DNA of 64,000 nt, taken from contig NZ_AP031573.1 of NCBI RefSeq assembly GCF_041154745.1, forward strand, positions 2,666,001 to 2,730,000, in the 5' to 3' direction. This document shows, piece after piece, positions 24,878-33,960 of the stretch. This DNA comes from Flavobacterium sp. CFS9. Its GTDB lineage: Bacteria; Bacteroidota; Bacteroidia; Flavobacteriales; Flavobacteriaceae. A program made the position numbers and the translations under genes. The notes under the pieces are model-generated. The model saw only the letters and a program-made list of their open reading frames with translations, did no database searches and was not told the origin of the DNA. Each line of letters begins with the position of its first letter. The first letter of the stretch is position 1.

Positions 24878-25618
24878 TTATTTAATTTGTTCACTGGTTT
24901 TTCCAAATCTACGTTCTCTTTTTTGATAACTAATAATAGCCTCATATAAATCTTGGTCTTTAAAGTCTGGCCATAAGACATTAGTAAAATATAGTTCTGC
25001 ATAGGCGATCTGCCATAGCAAAAAATTACTTATTCTATGCTCTCCACTTGTTCTTATTAATAAATCTACGTCAGGTAAATTTTGCGTGTAAAGATGCTCA
25101 TTTATAATTGAATCGTCAATAGAGTCTATTGAAATTATATTATTTTTAACTTTATCACTGATGGCTCTAACAGCCTGAACCAATTCTTCTCTTGATCCGT
25201 AACTTAATGCTAAAGTTAAAGTTAGGCGGGTATTGTTTTTGGTCTTTTCCATTACATCCAGCAGCTCTTTTTGAGCTGATTTTGGTAATTTTTCAAGGTT
25301 CCCGATAGCATTAAGTTTGATGTTGTTTTCCTGCAGGGTTCCAAGTTCTTTTTTTAAAGAATTGATCAAAATTTTCATCAGTGCTTCGACTTCCAGTTTT
25401 GGACGATTCCAGTTTTCTGTCGAAAAGGCGTATAGTGTCAGGTATTCAATACCAAGTTTTGCACATGTTTTTATGGTGTTTTTTACAGATTTTGTTCCGT
25501 TTTCGTGACCAAATGCTCTTAAAAAACCTTGTTGTTTTGCCCAACGGCCATTCCCGTCCATAATAATGGCCAGGTGTTGAGGTAAATTTGTTTTATCTAT
25601 TGATTCTAGTAAATTCAT
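24878..25618 (-). CDS. uppS: Isoprenyl transferase (undecaprenyl diphosphate synthase)
   Basis: Cytoplasmic cis-prenyltransferase that extends farnesyl-PP with isopentenyl-PP to the C55 carrier for cell-wall and glycan synthesis. It has 246 residues, the usual size. Motifs are HLAIIMDGNGRWAKQQ (15-30, catalytic Asp21), LYAFSTENWNRP, and C-terminal DLLIRTSGEHRISNFLLWQ. The ATG at 25618 gives the family N-terminus; a longer in-frame start would overlap the DUF6089 gene. It starts 5 bp after that gene's stop, within the bamA operon. Confidence 0.96.
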   Translation of the reverse strand: MNLLESIDKTNLPQHLAIIMDGNGRWAKQQGFLRAFGHENGTKSVKNTIKTCAKLGIEYLTLYAFSTENWNRPKLEVEALMKILINSLKKELGTLQENNIKLNAIGNLEKLPKSAQKELLDVMEKTKNNTRLTLTLALSYGSREELVQAVRAISDKVKNNIISIDSIDDSIINEHLYTQNLPDVDLLIRTSGEHRISNFLLWQIAYAELYFTNVLWPDFKDQDLYEAIISYQKRERRFGKTSEQIK

Positions 25619-25623
25619 TTTTA

Positions 25624-26313
25624 TTATTCTGCGCAATAGCAAGGTTTTTCTCCAAAGGTATAAGTTAAAGTAATACCAGAGAAGACATACCAATCATTAT
25701 TATTTAAATTTCCAAACTGTAATATGTTTGTGTTTTTTGTATTTGGATTACTGGAATCCATAGCATCTGTAAAAGTATATCGTGCTCCAACTTCGGCTCC
25801 CAGAACAATACTTGGAGTGATGTTTGATTTTATACCCAATATAATAGGTATAGCAAACGAATTTGAACTTATAGATTGTGTTACGGTTGGACTTGATGTA
25901 AAGCGGTACAATTTGTCGTACATAAAAAAGTTAAGTCCGGAGAAGATATACGGAGTTATTTTTCTGTGATAATCATGCAGATTGAAGTCGAAAAAATTGA
26001 ATTCCAGACCAGCCGAAAGCTCTTTTACATTGTTTTTAAAGCTATAGCCTCTTCTGTTTCTTCCTGTTTCAGATGAATCGAAATCGTTTCCTGTAACGGT
26101 TGATTGTGTATACGAGAAACGATAGGAGTGACGCGGACTTTTATTCCATTTGTACAAGACACCAAAAGCCAGTTTTTCCGGTGCAATATAGGTGGTTTTG
26201 CCTACATCTCCTACAAAGTTACTTCCACCTAAAAAAACACCAATCTCATTGATTTGAGCATTTAGTGTGATAAAGGGGAAAAAACATAACAATAAATTAA
26301 AAATTTTCTTCAT
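25624..26313 (-). CDS. DUF6089-family outer-membrane protein
   Basis: Protein of 229 residues with a signal peptide (about 1-19, ending LNAQ). The mature start INEIGVFLGGSNFVGDVGKT is typical of the DUF6089 / porin-like small barrels of Flavobacteriia. The rest is beta-strand rich (YRFSYTQSTVTGNDFD, GLNFFMYDKLYRF) and ends in a YTFGEKPCYC tail with two Cys. It is first in the operon with uppS, bamA and two ompH genes, driven by a well-formed promoter at 26332-26361. A role in outer-membrane assembly is suggested by context only. Confidence 0.8.
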   Translation of the reverse strand: MKKIFNLLLCFFPFITLNAQINEIGVFLGGSNFVGDVGKTTYIAPEKLAFGVLYKWNKSPRHSYRFSYTQSTVTGNDFDSSETGRNRRGYSFKNNVKELSAGLEFNFFDFNLHDYHRKITPYIFSGLNFFMYDKLYRFTSSPTVTQSISSNSFAIPIILGIKSNITPSIVLGAEVGARYTFTDAMDSSNPNTKNTNILQFGNLNNNDWYVFSGITLTYTFGEKPCYCAE

Positions 26314-26331
26314 TTAATTCAAAATTGCGTG

Positions 26332-26361
26332 CAAATATAATAATTATCGATTCGAATCAAA
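26332..26361 (-). promoter_or_regulatory. Promoter of the DUF6089-uppS-bamA-ompH operon
   Basis: On the minus strand, TTTG (26358-26361) and TATATTTG (26332-26339) are separated by 18 bp. Both boxes and the spacing fit the Bacteroidota consensus. The -7 box lies 19 bp before the ATG at 26313. Confidence 0.7.
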
Positions 26362-26486
26362 GTTTGTTTAGCTAAATGTGCTTTTTTTTCAATTTACAAT
26401 ATGATTTTGAGCTATTTGGTGATGATTCGCTATATGCAGAACGGGAAAATGTAGTGTTATCGTATAGTGGCAATTCAGAAAAGAGC

Positions 26487-27374
26487 TTAATTTCTTTTGT
26501 CTTCTCCCCAGAGCAGTTTTTTTCTCAATGTTTTAAGGAAAGTTTCGCCCGGTATTTCCACCATTTTTATTTTGAAATCGGTTTTTTTAATTTTTAGAAC
26601 GGAGTCATTTTTTACAGACGTGATTCTGGAATCTAATGAAACTAAATACTGGTCTTCTCTTCCGGTAACACGAAGTTTGATTTCGGTATTGTCCGGAATG
26701 ACCAACGGTCTTGCGTTTAAATTGTGCGGTGCAATAGGGGTGATCACTAAGCTTTCGACATTTGGGGTCAGAATAGGACCGCCGCAGCTTAATGAATAAC
26801 CTGTCGAGCCGGTTGGCGTTGAAATTATCAGACCGTCTGCCCAGTATGAATTTAAATATTCGTTGTTTAAATAGGTTTCAACTGTGATCATAGACGTGGT
26901 GTCTTTTCGGCTTACAGTGACTTCATTCATTGCAAAGTTTAAGTCGTCTTCGATGGCTTCGTTTTTAGGATCGCAGGTTAAGCTTAATAAAGTTCTTTCG
27001 GAGATCGTGTAATTTTTGTCGATGATGTATTGTAAAAAATTATCGATACTTTCTCTGGGAACTGTTGCCAGAAATCCTAATCTTCCGGCGTTGATTCCTA
27101 ATATTGGAATTCCTGAGTTGCGAACCAGCGTTGCGGCTCTTAAAATCGTTCCGTCGCCACCAATACTAATGAGCATTTCATAACTGTCGTCTAACGAAGT
27201 AGAAGAAGAAAAGGTTTTGTATTCCTTTTTAACGAGTTCTTTTTCGTAGAGCATTTTCAGAAAGTCTTCTTCAATTACCATTTCGACATTATTGGAATTG
27301 AAAAAAATAAAAATGTCTTTAATAATGGGGCCTGTACTGTTTTGATAATACTGCCCGTAAATGGCTACTTTCAT
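26487..27374 (-). CDS. nadK: NAD kinase
   Basis: Cytoplasmic kinase that phosphorylates NAD to NADP, 295 residues. The diagnostic GGDGT motif is at 72-76 (ISIGGDGTILRA). The NE/D substrate motif FAMNEVTVSR and the glycine-rich GLIISTPTGSTGYSLSCGGP follow, as expected. A 172-bp gap separates it from the DUF6089 gene downstream. The CBS-domain gene lies upstream on the same strand, with an 11-bp inverted repeat in the 82-bp space between. Confidence 0.97.
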   Translation of the reverse strand: MKVAIYGQYYQNSTGPIIKDIFIFFNSNNVEMVIEEDFLKMLYEKELVKKEYKTFSSSTSLDDSYEMLISIGGDGTILRAATLVRNSGIPILGINAGRLGFLATVPRESIDNFLQYIIDKNYTISERTLLSLTCDPKNEAIEDDLNFAMNEVTVSRKDTTSMITVETYLNNEYLNSYWADGLIISTPTGSTGYSLSCGGPILTPNVESLVITPIAPHNLNARPLVIPDNTEIKLRVTGREDQYLVSLDSRITSVKNDSVLKIKKTDFKIKMVEIPGETFLKTLRKKLLWGEDKRN

Positions 27375-27396
27375 CTGATGTTTGATCGATTTTTTT

Positions 27397-27433
27397 GTTT
27401 AATCGTTAATTTTCTTCGTCAAAACGATTAAAC
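27397..27433. repeat. 11-bp inverted repeat between CBS gene and nadK
   Basis: GTTTAATCGTT (27397-27407) and AACGATTAAAC (27423-27433) are exact reverse complements with a 15-nt loop. On the minus strand it is followed by A rather than T, so it is not a standard terminator. It may be an operator ahead of nadK. Confidence 0.5.
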
Positions 27434-27456
27434 AATTAACCGATTCAACATATAAA

Positions 27457-28116
27457 CTATATATTAAGATATTTGTCCAGATAATCAGAACGCTCTTTTA
27501 AGCTGTTGATATAAGCGTCTTCCTGGTGTTCGGATATGATTTCGTAATTGTATCGTCTAAAAGTCTGAATGATTTCGTTCATAGGACCTACGCCAATTTT
27601 TATGGTGATCTGAACATTTTCTAAGTCAGCTTCAGAGACAAAACAGCCAAGGATTTTACCGTTATTACTTTCTATAATTTGAGTAATCTGTCCCATGGAG
27701 TAATCCAAAAGTCCTTTTTGAACAATGATAATACCGCCTTGCTCTTTTAAAAAAGGAGTTTCCTGAAAAAACTTCATGATGTCCTCCATTTCATAATAAC
27801 CAATATAGGTATTGCTTTCGTCAAGAACCGGGATTGTATTAGTATGATTTTTAGCAAATACTTCCAGAACGTCAAGCCAAATCATAGATTTTCGGGCAAA
27901 AAAACGTTCCAGGGTATATTTGTAGTCAATGGCTTTTTTATCTGTGTCAAAAGTTTCGACATCATCGGCGGCGATACTTCCAATAAAAATCCCATTTTCT
28001 AAAACCGGAAAATGCGAAAAATTCAAATCAGCAAAAAAGTCCTGAACCGATGCTATCGTTTCCTGACTATCAATCGCTCTGAAATCATTGGTGATATAGT
28101 TTGTAATTTCTGTCAT
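27457..28116 (-). CDS. CBS-domain protein (AcuB-like)
   Basis: Cytoplasmic protein of 219 residues with a CBS pair (about 1-120; HFPVLENGIFIGSIAADD and TIPVLDESNTYIGYYEMED are the two domain cores). A C-terminal ACT-like segment follows (about 128-200; GGIIIVQKGLLDYSMGQITQIIESNNGKI). CBS pairs usually bind adenosyl ligands, and the ACT-like part suggests small-molecule regulation. The AcuB layout is similar. No catalytic domain is present. The gene is divergent from pdxJ and upstream of nadK, a neighbourhood linked to cofactor metabolism; its target is unknown. Confidence 0.85.
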   Translation of the reverse strand: MTEITNYITNDFRAIDSQETIASVQDFFADLNFSHFPVLENGIFIGSIAADDVETFDTDKKAIDYKYTLERFFARKSMIWLDVLEVFAKNHTNTIPVLDESNTYIGYYEMEDIMKFFQETPFLKEQGGIIIVQKGLLDYSMGQITQIIESNNGKILGCFVSEADLENVQITIKIGVGPMNEIIQTFRRYNYEIISEHQEDAYINSLKERSDYLDKYLNI

Positions 28117-28182
28117 AAATCTATTGAGGATATTTCATGCAAAATAATCAAAAAATAGCAAAAAACGCTACGTTTTACTTTG

Positions 28183-28190
28183 TATTTTTG
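28183..28190 (+). promoter_or_regulatory. -7 promoter element for pdxJ
   Basis: TATTTTTG matches TAnnTTTG and lies 42 bp before the pdxJ ATG. Confidence 0.45.
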
Positions 28191-28232
28191 TCGTAACAAA
28201 TATAGTGCTACCAGAATTAATTATCTATTTAT

Positions 28233-28946
28233 ATGACAAAGTTAAGTGTAAATATCAATAAAATTGCAACGTTGCGAAATGCACGCGGCGGAAATGTTCC
28301 TGATTTATTAAAAGTTGCAACCGATATTCAGAATTTCGGAAGCCAGGGAATCACGATCCATCCACGTCCGGACGAGCGTCATATTCGCTATCAGGATGCA
28401 CGCGATTTAAAAGCAATTGTATATACCGAATATAATATTGAAGGAAATCCTCAGCATAATTTTATCGATTTGGTTTTAGAATGTAAACCAACACAGGTGA
28501 CTCTTGTCCCTGATGCAATTGGGGCTATTACCTCGTCTGCAGGTTGGGATACGGTAGCCAATCAATCGTATCTAACAGAAGTTATTCAGGAGTTTCAGCG
28601 TAACGGAATCAGAACTTCGATTTTTGTTGATCCGGTGCTGGAAATTATTGAAGGAGCAAAAAAAACAGGAACAGATCGTATTGAGTTGTATACGGAAGCT
28701 TTTGCACATCAATACAGTCTAGGAAATAAAAACGGAATCGATCCTTATGTTGAAGCAGCAAAACTGGCTAATGAGTTGAACTTAGGAATCAATGCGGGCC
28801 ATGATTTAAGTTTGGATAATATTCAGTTCTTCAAGCAAAACATACCGGGGCTGTTAGAAGTTTCTATTGGCCATGCTTTGATTTCAGAAGCTCTTTACTT
28901 AGGTTTGGATAACGTAGTAAATATGTATCTGAATAAATTGAAGTAA
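28233..28946 (+). CDS. pdxJ: Pyridoxine 5'-phosphate synthase
   Basis: Cytoplasmic TIM-barrel enzyme that condenses 1-deoxyxylulose 5-phosphate with 3-amino-2-oxopropyl phosphate to form pyridoxine 5'-phosphate (DXP-dependent B6 route). It has 237 residues, the family length. Motifs are LSVNINKIATLRNARGG at the start, the phosphate and catalytic region ITIHPRPDERHIRYQD, the FVDPVLEIIEGA strand, and GINAGHDLSLDN near the end. A 253-bp gap with a strong dyad follows it. Confidence 0.97.
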   Translation: MTKLSVNINKIATLRNARGGNVPDLLKVATDIQNFGSQGITIHPRPDERHIRYQDARDLKAIVYTEYNIEGNPQHNFIDLVLECKPTQVTLVPDAIGAITSSAGWDTVANQSYLTEVIQEFQRNGIRTSIFVDPVLEIIEGAKKTGTDRIELYTEAFAHQYSLGNKNGIDPYVEAAKLANELNLGINAGHDLSLDNIQFFKQNIPGLLEVSIGHALISEALYLGLDNVVNMYLNKLK

Positions 28947-29058
28947 GCTTTTATCTTAAAGCTATTTTAAAGAATCTTGCTAGTCAGCTAACACTTGAGT
29001 TTGGAAAGGGGATTGATGATAGTAATCTGAGAAATATGCGCTTTTTATAAAGATTTTC

Positions 29059-29087
29059 CAATTCGTGACGCATTTCGTCACGAATTG
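29059..29087. promoter_or_regulatory. 12-bp inverted repeat upstream of the TonB receptor operon
   Basis: CAATTCGTGACG (29059-29070) and CGTCACGAATTG (29076-29087) form a perfect dyad with a 5-nt spacer. It is more GC-rich than its surroundings and lacks a T-tract, so it looks like an operator. It lies about 110 bp upstream of the receptor start. The remaining bases of the 28947-29199 gap show no gene. Confidence 0.5.
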
Positions 29088-29199
29088 AGAAGAACATGTT
29101 AAAGGTTGTTATTGTGTCAAATTCGGAAAATAAAACTATGATTACTCATAGAAAACACTTTGTAATTGTTTATTTTCGCACTTTTCTTATTAAAATCAA

Positions 29200-31479
29200 G
29201 TGCCGAAACCAATTATCCTCCTTTTTTTGTTCTGTTTTTCCAATGTATTTGCGCAGTCTAAAGCCAGTATAAGTGGAAATCTAAAATCTTCTGAACGCGA
29301 GAATCTCGTTGGAGCAAGTATCTCTTTAAAAACAGAGAATCAACAGTATTATAAGTTATCTGACTCTATTGGTAATTTTTCGCAACAGTTACCACTTGGA
29401 CGTGTAGAAATTGCCATCAGTCAATTAGGTTATCTTACGAAAATCATTAATCTTCACTTCGAAAAAGATACGATACTTTCAATAGTGTTGGACAAGGATA
29501 TATCACATCTGAAGGAAGTTATAGTGAGCAATGATAAAAAAAGCCCAATAACGGCTTTATCCGGAGGGAAATTAGTCTTTAATTTAAAAGAATTGTCTTC
29601 CGTTCCGACTGTTTTAGGAACTACTGATATTATAAAACTTTTACAGCTGACACCAGGAGTGCAAAATTCAGGAGATGCAAACGGATATCTGTATGTTAGA
29701 GGTGGGGATCCGGGGCATAATGCCATTTTGTACGATGGAGCTCCTGTCTATGGAATGTCACACTTGTTGGGGATTTTTCCTTTTTATAATACCGATCATA
29801 TAAAAGGTGTCGAGTTTGATAAATCAAGTTCGAATGCAAAATATGGAGGACGTTTGAGTTCAACCACACTTTTAATTCCGAATAAAAAAATACCTTCAGA
29901 ATTGGGGATTCAGGGAAATGTTGGAATTTTAGCCTCACAGCTTACATTAACTGCTCCTTTGGGTAAAAGCTCAGGTTTGTACATTTCAGGAAGGAAAACC
30001 TATATTGATGAAATTGTTGCGCCATTATTGCGTTCCGGTTCGGAAAACAATGATGTTCAGAATATGAAATATGGTTTCTCAGACGGAAATTTGACTTTTA
30101 TTTCTCAGCTTTCTAAAAATAACCTATTTTCAGTCGATGCTTTTGTTAGTGGTGATGAGTTGAAGATCAAAGATGGAAATCTCGCTTTAAATACCAGTTT
30201 AAAATGGAGTAACATCACTGTTTCTCCCACTTTGGTTACTGCAATTTTACCAAATGTAAGCATGTCAAATGCATTATATTTCAGTCAATATTCTAATAAG
30301 CTGAATATGGAACAGGCAACAATTGAGTTTGGGGTTTCGTCGTATGTAAAAGATTTTGGATTTAGTAATGCTTTTAAATATCAGATAAAAAATGTTCCTG
30401 TAGAATCCGGAATACAATATGTACATCATAATTTACAGCCTCAGAAAGTGAATGTCGAGAATTTGACAGATGCTAATAATACTTTTCAAAATAGCACAAT
30501 CAATGCCAATGAGGCGGCTGTTTTTACAACTATAAGACCAAGGTTTACGGATCGGTTAAGTGCTGAATTGGGTGTTCGGGTTAATTACTATACTTCAGGT
30601 TCCCGTGATTCTTATTTGCATTTTCAGCCCAGGGTTTTATTGAATTATCAGTTAAACGAAAAATATTCTTTTTACGGATCTTATAACAGACAATATCAAT
30701 ATCTGAGTCTGATAACGACATCAAGTGTTGGACTTCCTACTGATTTTTGGATTGCCAGTTCAGACGGTATAAAGCCGCAATCATCAGACGAGTTTTCGAT
30801 TGGTTCTAACCAGAGTATTTCGAAAAATTTTAGCATTTCTTTGGGAGGTTTTTATCGTTCGATGAAGGATCTGCTTGAGTATCCGTATGGCATCACACAG
30901 TTTAATGAGGTTACGACATTCAAAAACGATTTGTTGACAGGAAAAGGAAAAGCATACGGATTGGAAGTAATGCTTCGCAAAAGCAATGGGAAGTTTACAG
31001 GCTGGCTGAGTTATACATTGAGTTGGTCTGATCGAAATTTTGAGGAACTCAACAATGGAAAAACGTATTTCGCCAAATACGACAGACGACATAATCTGTC
31101 AATTGTTGGAATGTATGACCTGAATGCTAAATGGAATTTCGGAATTACACAATTGTTTGGTTCCGGAAATCGTTTTACGATGCCAACATCCTGGTATTTC
31201 ATCAATAATAATCCGGTTAAAGAGTATTCAGGTTATAACAATGCGCAGATGCCCAATTATATCCGAACCGATCTTTCGGTGAATTATTTTTTCCTGAAAA
31301 CGAATAAAAAAGAAAGCGCTCTGAATTTCTCCATTTACAATACATTTAATATTAAGAATCCGATTTATGTGGTGCTCAGTGTTAAAGAGAATAAAGATAA
31401 AAACAGTGTAATTGTAAAACAGGAAGAAAAGGTTTTGTATCGCATATTACCTTCTGTAAGCTGGAGGTTTAAATTTTAA
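29200..31479 (+). CDS. TonB-dependent receptor with CarboxypepD_reg-like domain
   Basis: Outer-membrane active transporter of 759 residues. Signal peptide about 1-19 (PIILLFLFCFSNVFAQS). A carboxypeptidase-regulatory-like domain (about 22-100; ISGNLKSSERENLVGASISL) precedes the plug (about 120-225; LLQLTPGVQNSGDANGYLYVRGG and GAPVYGMSHLLGIFPFYN) and a barrel ending SWRFKF. The start is a GTG at 29200; an in-frame stop just upstream rules out a longer form. The next gene encodes a DUF4249 lipoprotein, the usual partner of this receptor class. The imported substrate is unknown. Confidence 0.93.
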   Translation: MPKPIILLFLFCFSNVFAQSKASISGNLKSSERENLVGASISLKTENQQYYKLSDSIGNFSQQLPLGRVEIAISQLGYLTKIINLHFEKDTILSIVLDKDISHLKEVIVSNDKKSPITALSGGKLVFNLKELSSVPTVLGTTDIIKLLQLTPGVQNSGDANGYLYVRGGDPGHNAILYDGAPVYGMSHLLGIFPFYNTDHIKGVEFDKSSSNAKYGGRLSSTTLLIPNKKIPSELGIQGNVGILASQLTLTAPLGKSSGLYISGRKTYIDEIVAPLLRSGSENNDVQNMKYGFSDGNLTFISQLSKNNLFSVDAFVSGDELKIKDGNLALNTSLKWSNITVSPTLVTAILPNVSMSNALYFSQYSNKLNMEQATIEFGVSSYVKDFGFSNAFKYQIKNVPVESGIQYVHHNLQPQKVNVENLTDANNTFQNSTINANEAAVFTTIRPRFTDRLSAELGVRVNYYTSGSRDSYLHFQPRVLLNYQLNEKYSFYGSYNRQYQYLSLITTSSVGLPTDFWIASSDGIKPQSSDEFSIGSNQSISKNFSISLGGFYRSMKDLLEYPYGITQFNEVTTFKNDLLTGKGKAYGLEVMLRKSNGKFTGWLSYTLSWSDRNFEELNNGKTYFAKYDRRHNLSIVGMYDLNAKWNFGITQLFGSGNRFTMPTSWYFINNNPVKEYSGYNNAQMPNYIRTDLSVNYFFLKTNKKESALNFSIYNTFNIKNPIYVVLSVKENKDKNSVIVKQEEKVLYRILPSVSWRFKF

Positions 31480-31483
31480 AAAG

Positions 31484-32344
31484 ATGAAGAAGTATTTATT
31501 GTTGCTTGCTGTTATGATAGTGACAAGCTGTTCCAAAGATGATTTTAGTCAGTCAGGTACAGAATCTAAAATTGTAGTAGAAGGCTGGATTGAAGAAGGC
31601 GATTATGCTCAGGTTTTGTTATCAAGCAGTATTCCGGTTACCAATACAATTGATTCGACAAATGTCCTGAATCATGTCATACGTTCTGCAAAAATTACAA
31701 TTTCAGATGGTGTGACCTCAGAGGTTTTAAGGGTTAAGAATGATAAAAACAGAGTGCCGCCGTTTGTGTATTACGGTTCAACTTTGAAAGGAGAGGCAGG
31801 GAAAGAATATTCGTTGAAAATAGAGTATCTAAACCGGGTGGTTGAAGCGGTAACCAAGATTCCAAAATCGGTACCTATAAAAAGTGCAGAGTATATAAAG
31901 AAGGTTGATACTGATACGACCGGCTATGTTTTTGTAAAGTTTGATGATCCGGTGAATGAAAAAAATTATTATCAGATTGCCACCAGAATAGAAGGAGAAG
32001 AACCCATTTTTGTTCCTGCATTTTACGGCAATTTGGACGATAAAAACTTTAGCACTTCGGCGGTATCTGTACAAGTTAACAGAGGAGTTTTACTTTTTCC
32101 TAAAACCAAGTTTACACCTTATTTTACAGATGGAGATGTAATACAGGTAAAATTAAGAACACAAAACAAAGAATCGTTAGATTTTTGGAACAGCTGGCAA
32201 AATGAAATTGTAAACAGCAGGAATCCTATTTATCCTGCAAACACTAGTTTGAAATCCAATATAAAAGGCGGAATAGGAATTTGGGCAGGCTATGGTCAAA
32301 GTACTTTTATGGTAAAGGCTCTGGAAAAAACAAAGCCGTTTTGA
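31484..32344 (+). CDS. DUF4249-family lipoprotein
   Basis: Lipoprotein of 286 residues (lipobox VTSC at about 13-16). The DUF4249 pattern is clear: KIVVEGWIEEGDYAQVLLSSSIP at the start, then ITISDGVTSEVL, GKEYSLKIEYLNRVVEAVTKIP and GIGIWAGYGQSTFMV near the end. DUF4249 genes regularly follow TonB receptors in Bacteroidota, probably as surface-exposed accessory binding proteins. Four bases separate it from the receptor. Its TGA stop lies inside the palindromic terminator at 32332-32365. Confidence 0.9.
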   Translation: MKKYLLLLAVMIVTSCSKDDFSQSGTESKIVVEGWIEEGDYAQVLLSSSIPVTNTIDSTNVLNHVIRSAKITISDGVTSEVLRVKNDKNRVPPFVYYGSTLKGEAGKEYSLKIEYLNRVVEAVTKIPKSVPIKSAEYIKKVDTDTTGYVFVKFDDPVNEKNYYQIATRIEGEEPIFVPAFYGNLDDKNFSTSAVSVQVNRGVLLFPKTKFTPYFTDGDVIQVKLRTQNKESLDFWNSWQNEIVNSRNPIYPANTSLKSNIKGGIGIWAGYGQSTFMVKALEKTKPF

Positions 32345-32365
32345 AAATATTTTCAAAACGGCTTT
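32332..32365. terminator. 34-bp perfect palindrome, bidirectional terminator
   Basis: The sequence is its own reverse complement (AAAGCCG core, centre at an ATAT), so it folds without a designed loop. It overlaps the last codons and stop of the DUF4249 gene and lies 22 bp from the stop of the convergent lipoprotein gene. Confidence 0.8.
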
Positions 32366-32386
32366 AAGTTTATATTTTAAGAGTAA

Positions 32387-33763
32387 TTATCTTTTGAATG
32401 CTTTTACGAAATTCTCGAATTTAGTTTCAAGTGCTGTGAAACCTTCTGAGAAATAAGTACTCATTTCTACTTCAGTGTTGTCACTGAATTTTAGATAGTA
32501 GATTTCTTCCATGTAAGGTTGTGAAAAAGATTCGCCTTGTGCAGTATTCCATGACCAGTATTTGTTTTGTTCATTCCAAACAGGCAGATTGAAAGTATAG
32601 TTGCCTCTTGCTTCTGAACGTTGAATAATATCCGCTATTTTAGTACCGTCTTTCTTAGAAACTAAGATCAGTTTTCTGTTTTTATTGAAAAGAGCAACCA
32701 AACCTTCAGAGTATTTTTTCTCGTATGCATTTAAAGCTGTGTAATAGGCCTTGTAATCATTTTTAGGGTTGGTGTTATCAGTTAAATAAGAAGGGCGAAC
32801 GATACTTTTGTCTAAGGCGATATCATCAGCTGCTTCAGTAGCTAAATCCATATTAGCAACAATAATAAAATTGTCCATTAATTTAATTACACCATTTGCT
32901 TTTCCTCTGTACTGAACAAGTTTGTCATTTTCAAGTAAGCCATCGATGTTTGCTGTACTTCCGGCGTTGAAATCAACTAATGTTTTTCCGTTAAAAGTGA
33001 AAGTAGCTTTTGAGCTGCTTTCCAGCGCTTTTTTACCACTCATTTCCCAGGCATATCCATCGCTTAAAGTCATTTTGTAAGCAAACTCATCCGGGATTTC
33101 TTTTTTGTTAGAGTACTTTGCAGTTTGAGTAAAAGTAGCCGCTGTTGCATTATCGATTGTTAAAGTAGCATCTGCAGTTGCTGGTAAAAAGAAATAGTCG
33201 TATACAGATGGATTTTGGATGTATTGCTGTTTGTTAGGGTCATACGTCCAGTTTCCATAAGTATCGATTTTTTTTACTTTGATATCAGATGAAGTACTTT
33301 TAGCAGAGAATATTGCGTTGTTTGCTGTTTGTGATGCTTTTGCAGGGAAAACAAACTTTAATTCAGTTGTAGAAGCTGTTTTAACCCAGATTTTTGCAGT
33401 ATTGTCCCAGGTGTAAATACCATAAACTCCGGAAACATTTAAAATGTCTTCGATTGTGTTGTCATTTTTTCCGTTGAAAATATCAACCTTTCTAAGGCCT
33501 AATAATCGGCCTAGGTTTTGTATCGCTTCAATAGCGCCGGAACCTTTTGATTTGTCTAATTGAAGCAACATTTCATTAGCTTCTGCTTCCAATTTTACTT
33601 TTTGTTCAGCCGGAGTTAGTTTTGAATAAGGTTGTTTGCTAAGATTTTCAATTTGTTCTGCCAGAGTTTGTTCCTTTGTAGGTTCTTCTTTACTGTCTTC
33701 GCTAGAACAGGAAACCATAAGTTGAGAAGCAACTAAGGATACTAAAAATAATTTTTTAATCAT
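32387..33763 (-). CDS. Lipoprotein of unknown function
   Basis: Predicted lipoprotein of 458 residues; lipobox MVSC followed by SSEDSKEEP, a typical Bacteroidota Asp/Glu-rich tether. An N-terminal helical part (about 30-95; LSKQPYSKLTPAEQKVKLEAEAN) is followed by a beta-rich body with Trp/Tyr motifs (GIYTWDNTAKIWVKT, GNWTYDPNKQQYI, YAWEMSGKKAL). I do not recognise a named family. It is convergent with the DUF4249 gene and divergent from the hydrolase gene, so it stands alone. Confidence 0.8.
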   Translation of the reverse strand: MIKKLFLVSLVASQLMVSCSSEDSKEEPTKEQTLAEQIENLSKQPYSKLTPAEQKVKLEAEANEMLLQLDKSKGSGAIEAIQNLGRLLGLRKVDIFNGKNDNTIEDILNVSGVYGIYTWDNTAKIWVKTASTTELKFVFPAKASQTANNAIFSAKSTSSDIKVKKIDTYGNWTYDPNKQQYIQNPSVYDYFFLPATADATLTIDNATAATFTQTAKYSNKKEIPDEFAYKMTLSDGYAWEMSGKKALESSSKATFTFNGKTLVDFNAGSTANIDGLLENDKLVQYRGKANGVIKLMDNFIIVANMDLATEAADDIALDKSIVRPSYLTDNTNPKNDYKAYYTALNAYEKKYSEGLVALFNKNRKLILVSKKDGTKIADIIQRSEARGNYTFNLPVWNEQNKYWSWNTAQGESFSQPYMEEIYYLKFSDNTEVEMSTYFSEGFTALETKFENFVKAFKR

Positions 33764-33837
33764 GGTTTAGGTTTAAATTAAATAAAAATTTTATTTTGAT
33801 TTTTAAAGGCGCAAGTTACAGTTTGTATTTGTGCTTT

Positions 33838-33857
33838 CTTTACGGAAAGCCGTAAAG
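33838..33857. repeat. Short dyad in a CAAAG/CGAAG-like intergenic repeat
   Basis: CTTTACGG-aaag-CCGTAAAG is an 8-bp perfect inverted repeat with a 4-nt loop, followed by GACGCGAAG. It resembles the degenerate motif at about 20285 and sits between the divergent lipoprotein and hydrolase genes. Confidence 0.4.
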
Positions 33858-33926
33858 ACGCGAAGTTTTTTAATAAAGTAGCTTTGTAGGGGGTAATTAG
33901 TTTAAGAATTCGAGCATAACTTTCTT

Positions 33927-33934
33927 TACCTTTG
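33927..33934 (+). promoter_or_regulatory. -7 promoter element for the hydrolase gene
   Basis: TACCTTTG fits TAnnTTTG and is 26 bp before the ATG at 33961. Confidence 0.45.
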
Positions 33935-33960
33935 TGGGCAGTTTTTAAAACCTAATACAA

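Noticed and set aside
24871..25002. N-terminally extended bamA
   Set aside because: The extension lies inside uppS and places 44 residues before a normal signal peptide.
26376..26799. Plus-strand frames overlapping nadK
   Set aside because: Antisense to a gene with clear NAD kinase motifs; Phe-rich translations without domain pattern.
27397..27433. Inverted repeat as a standard terminator of the CBS gene
   Set aside because: The strand that would be transcribed shows an A-run, not a T-run, after the stem.
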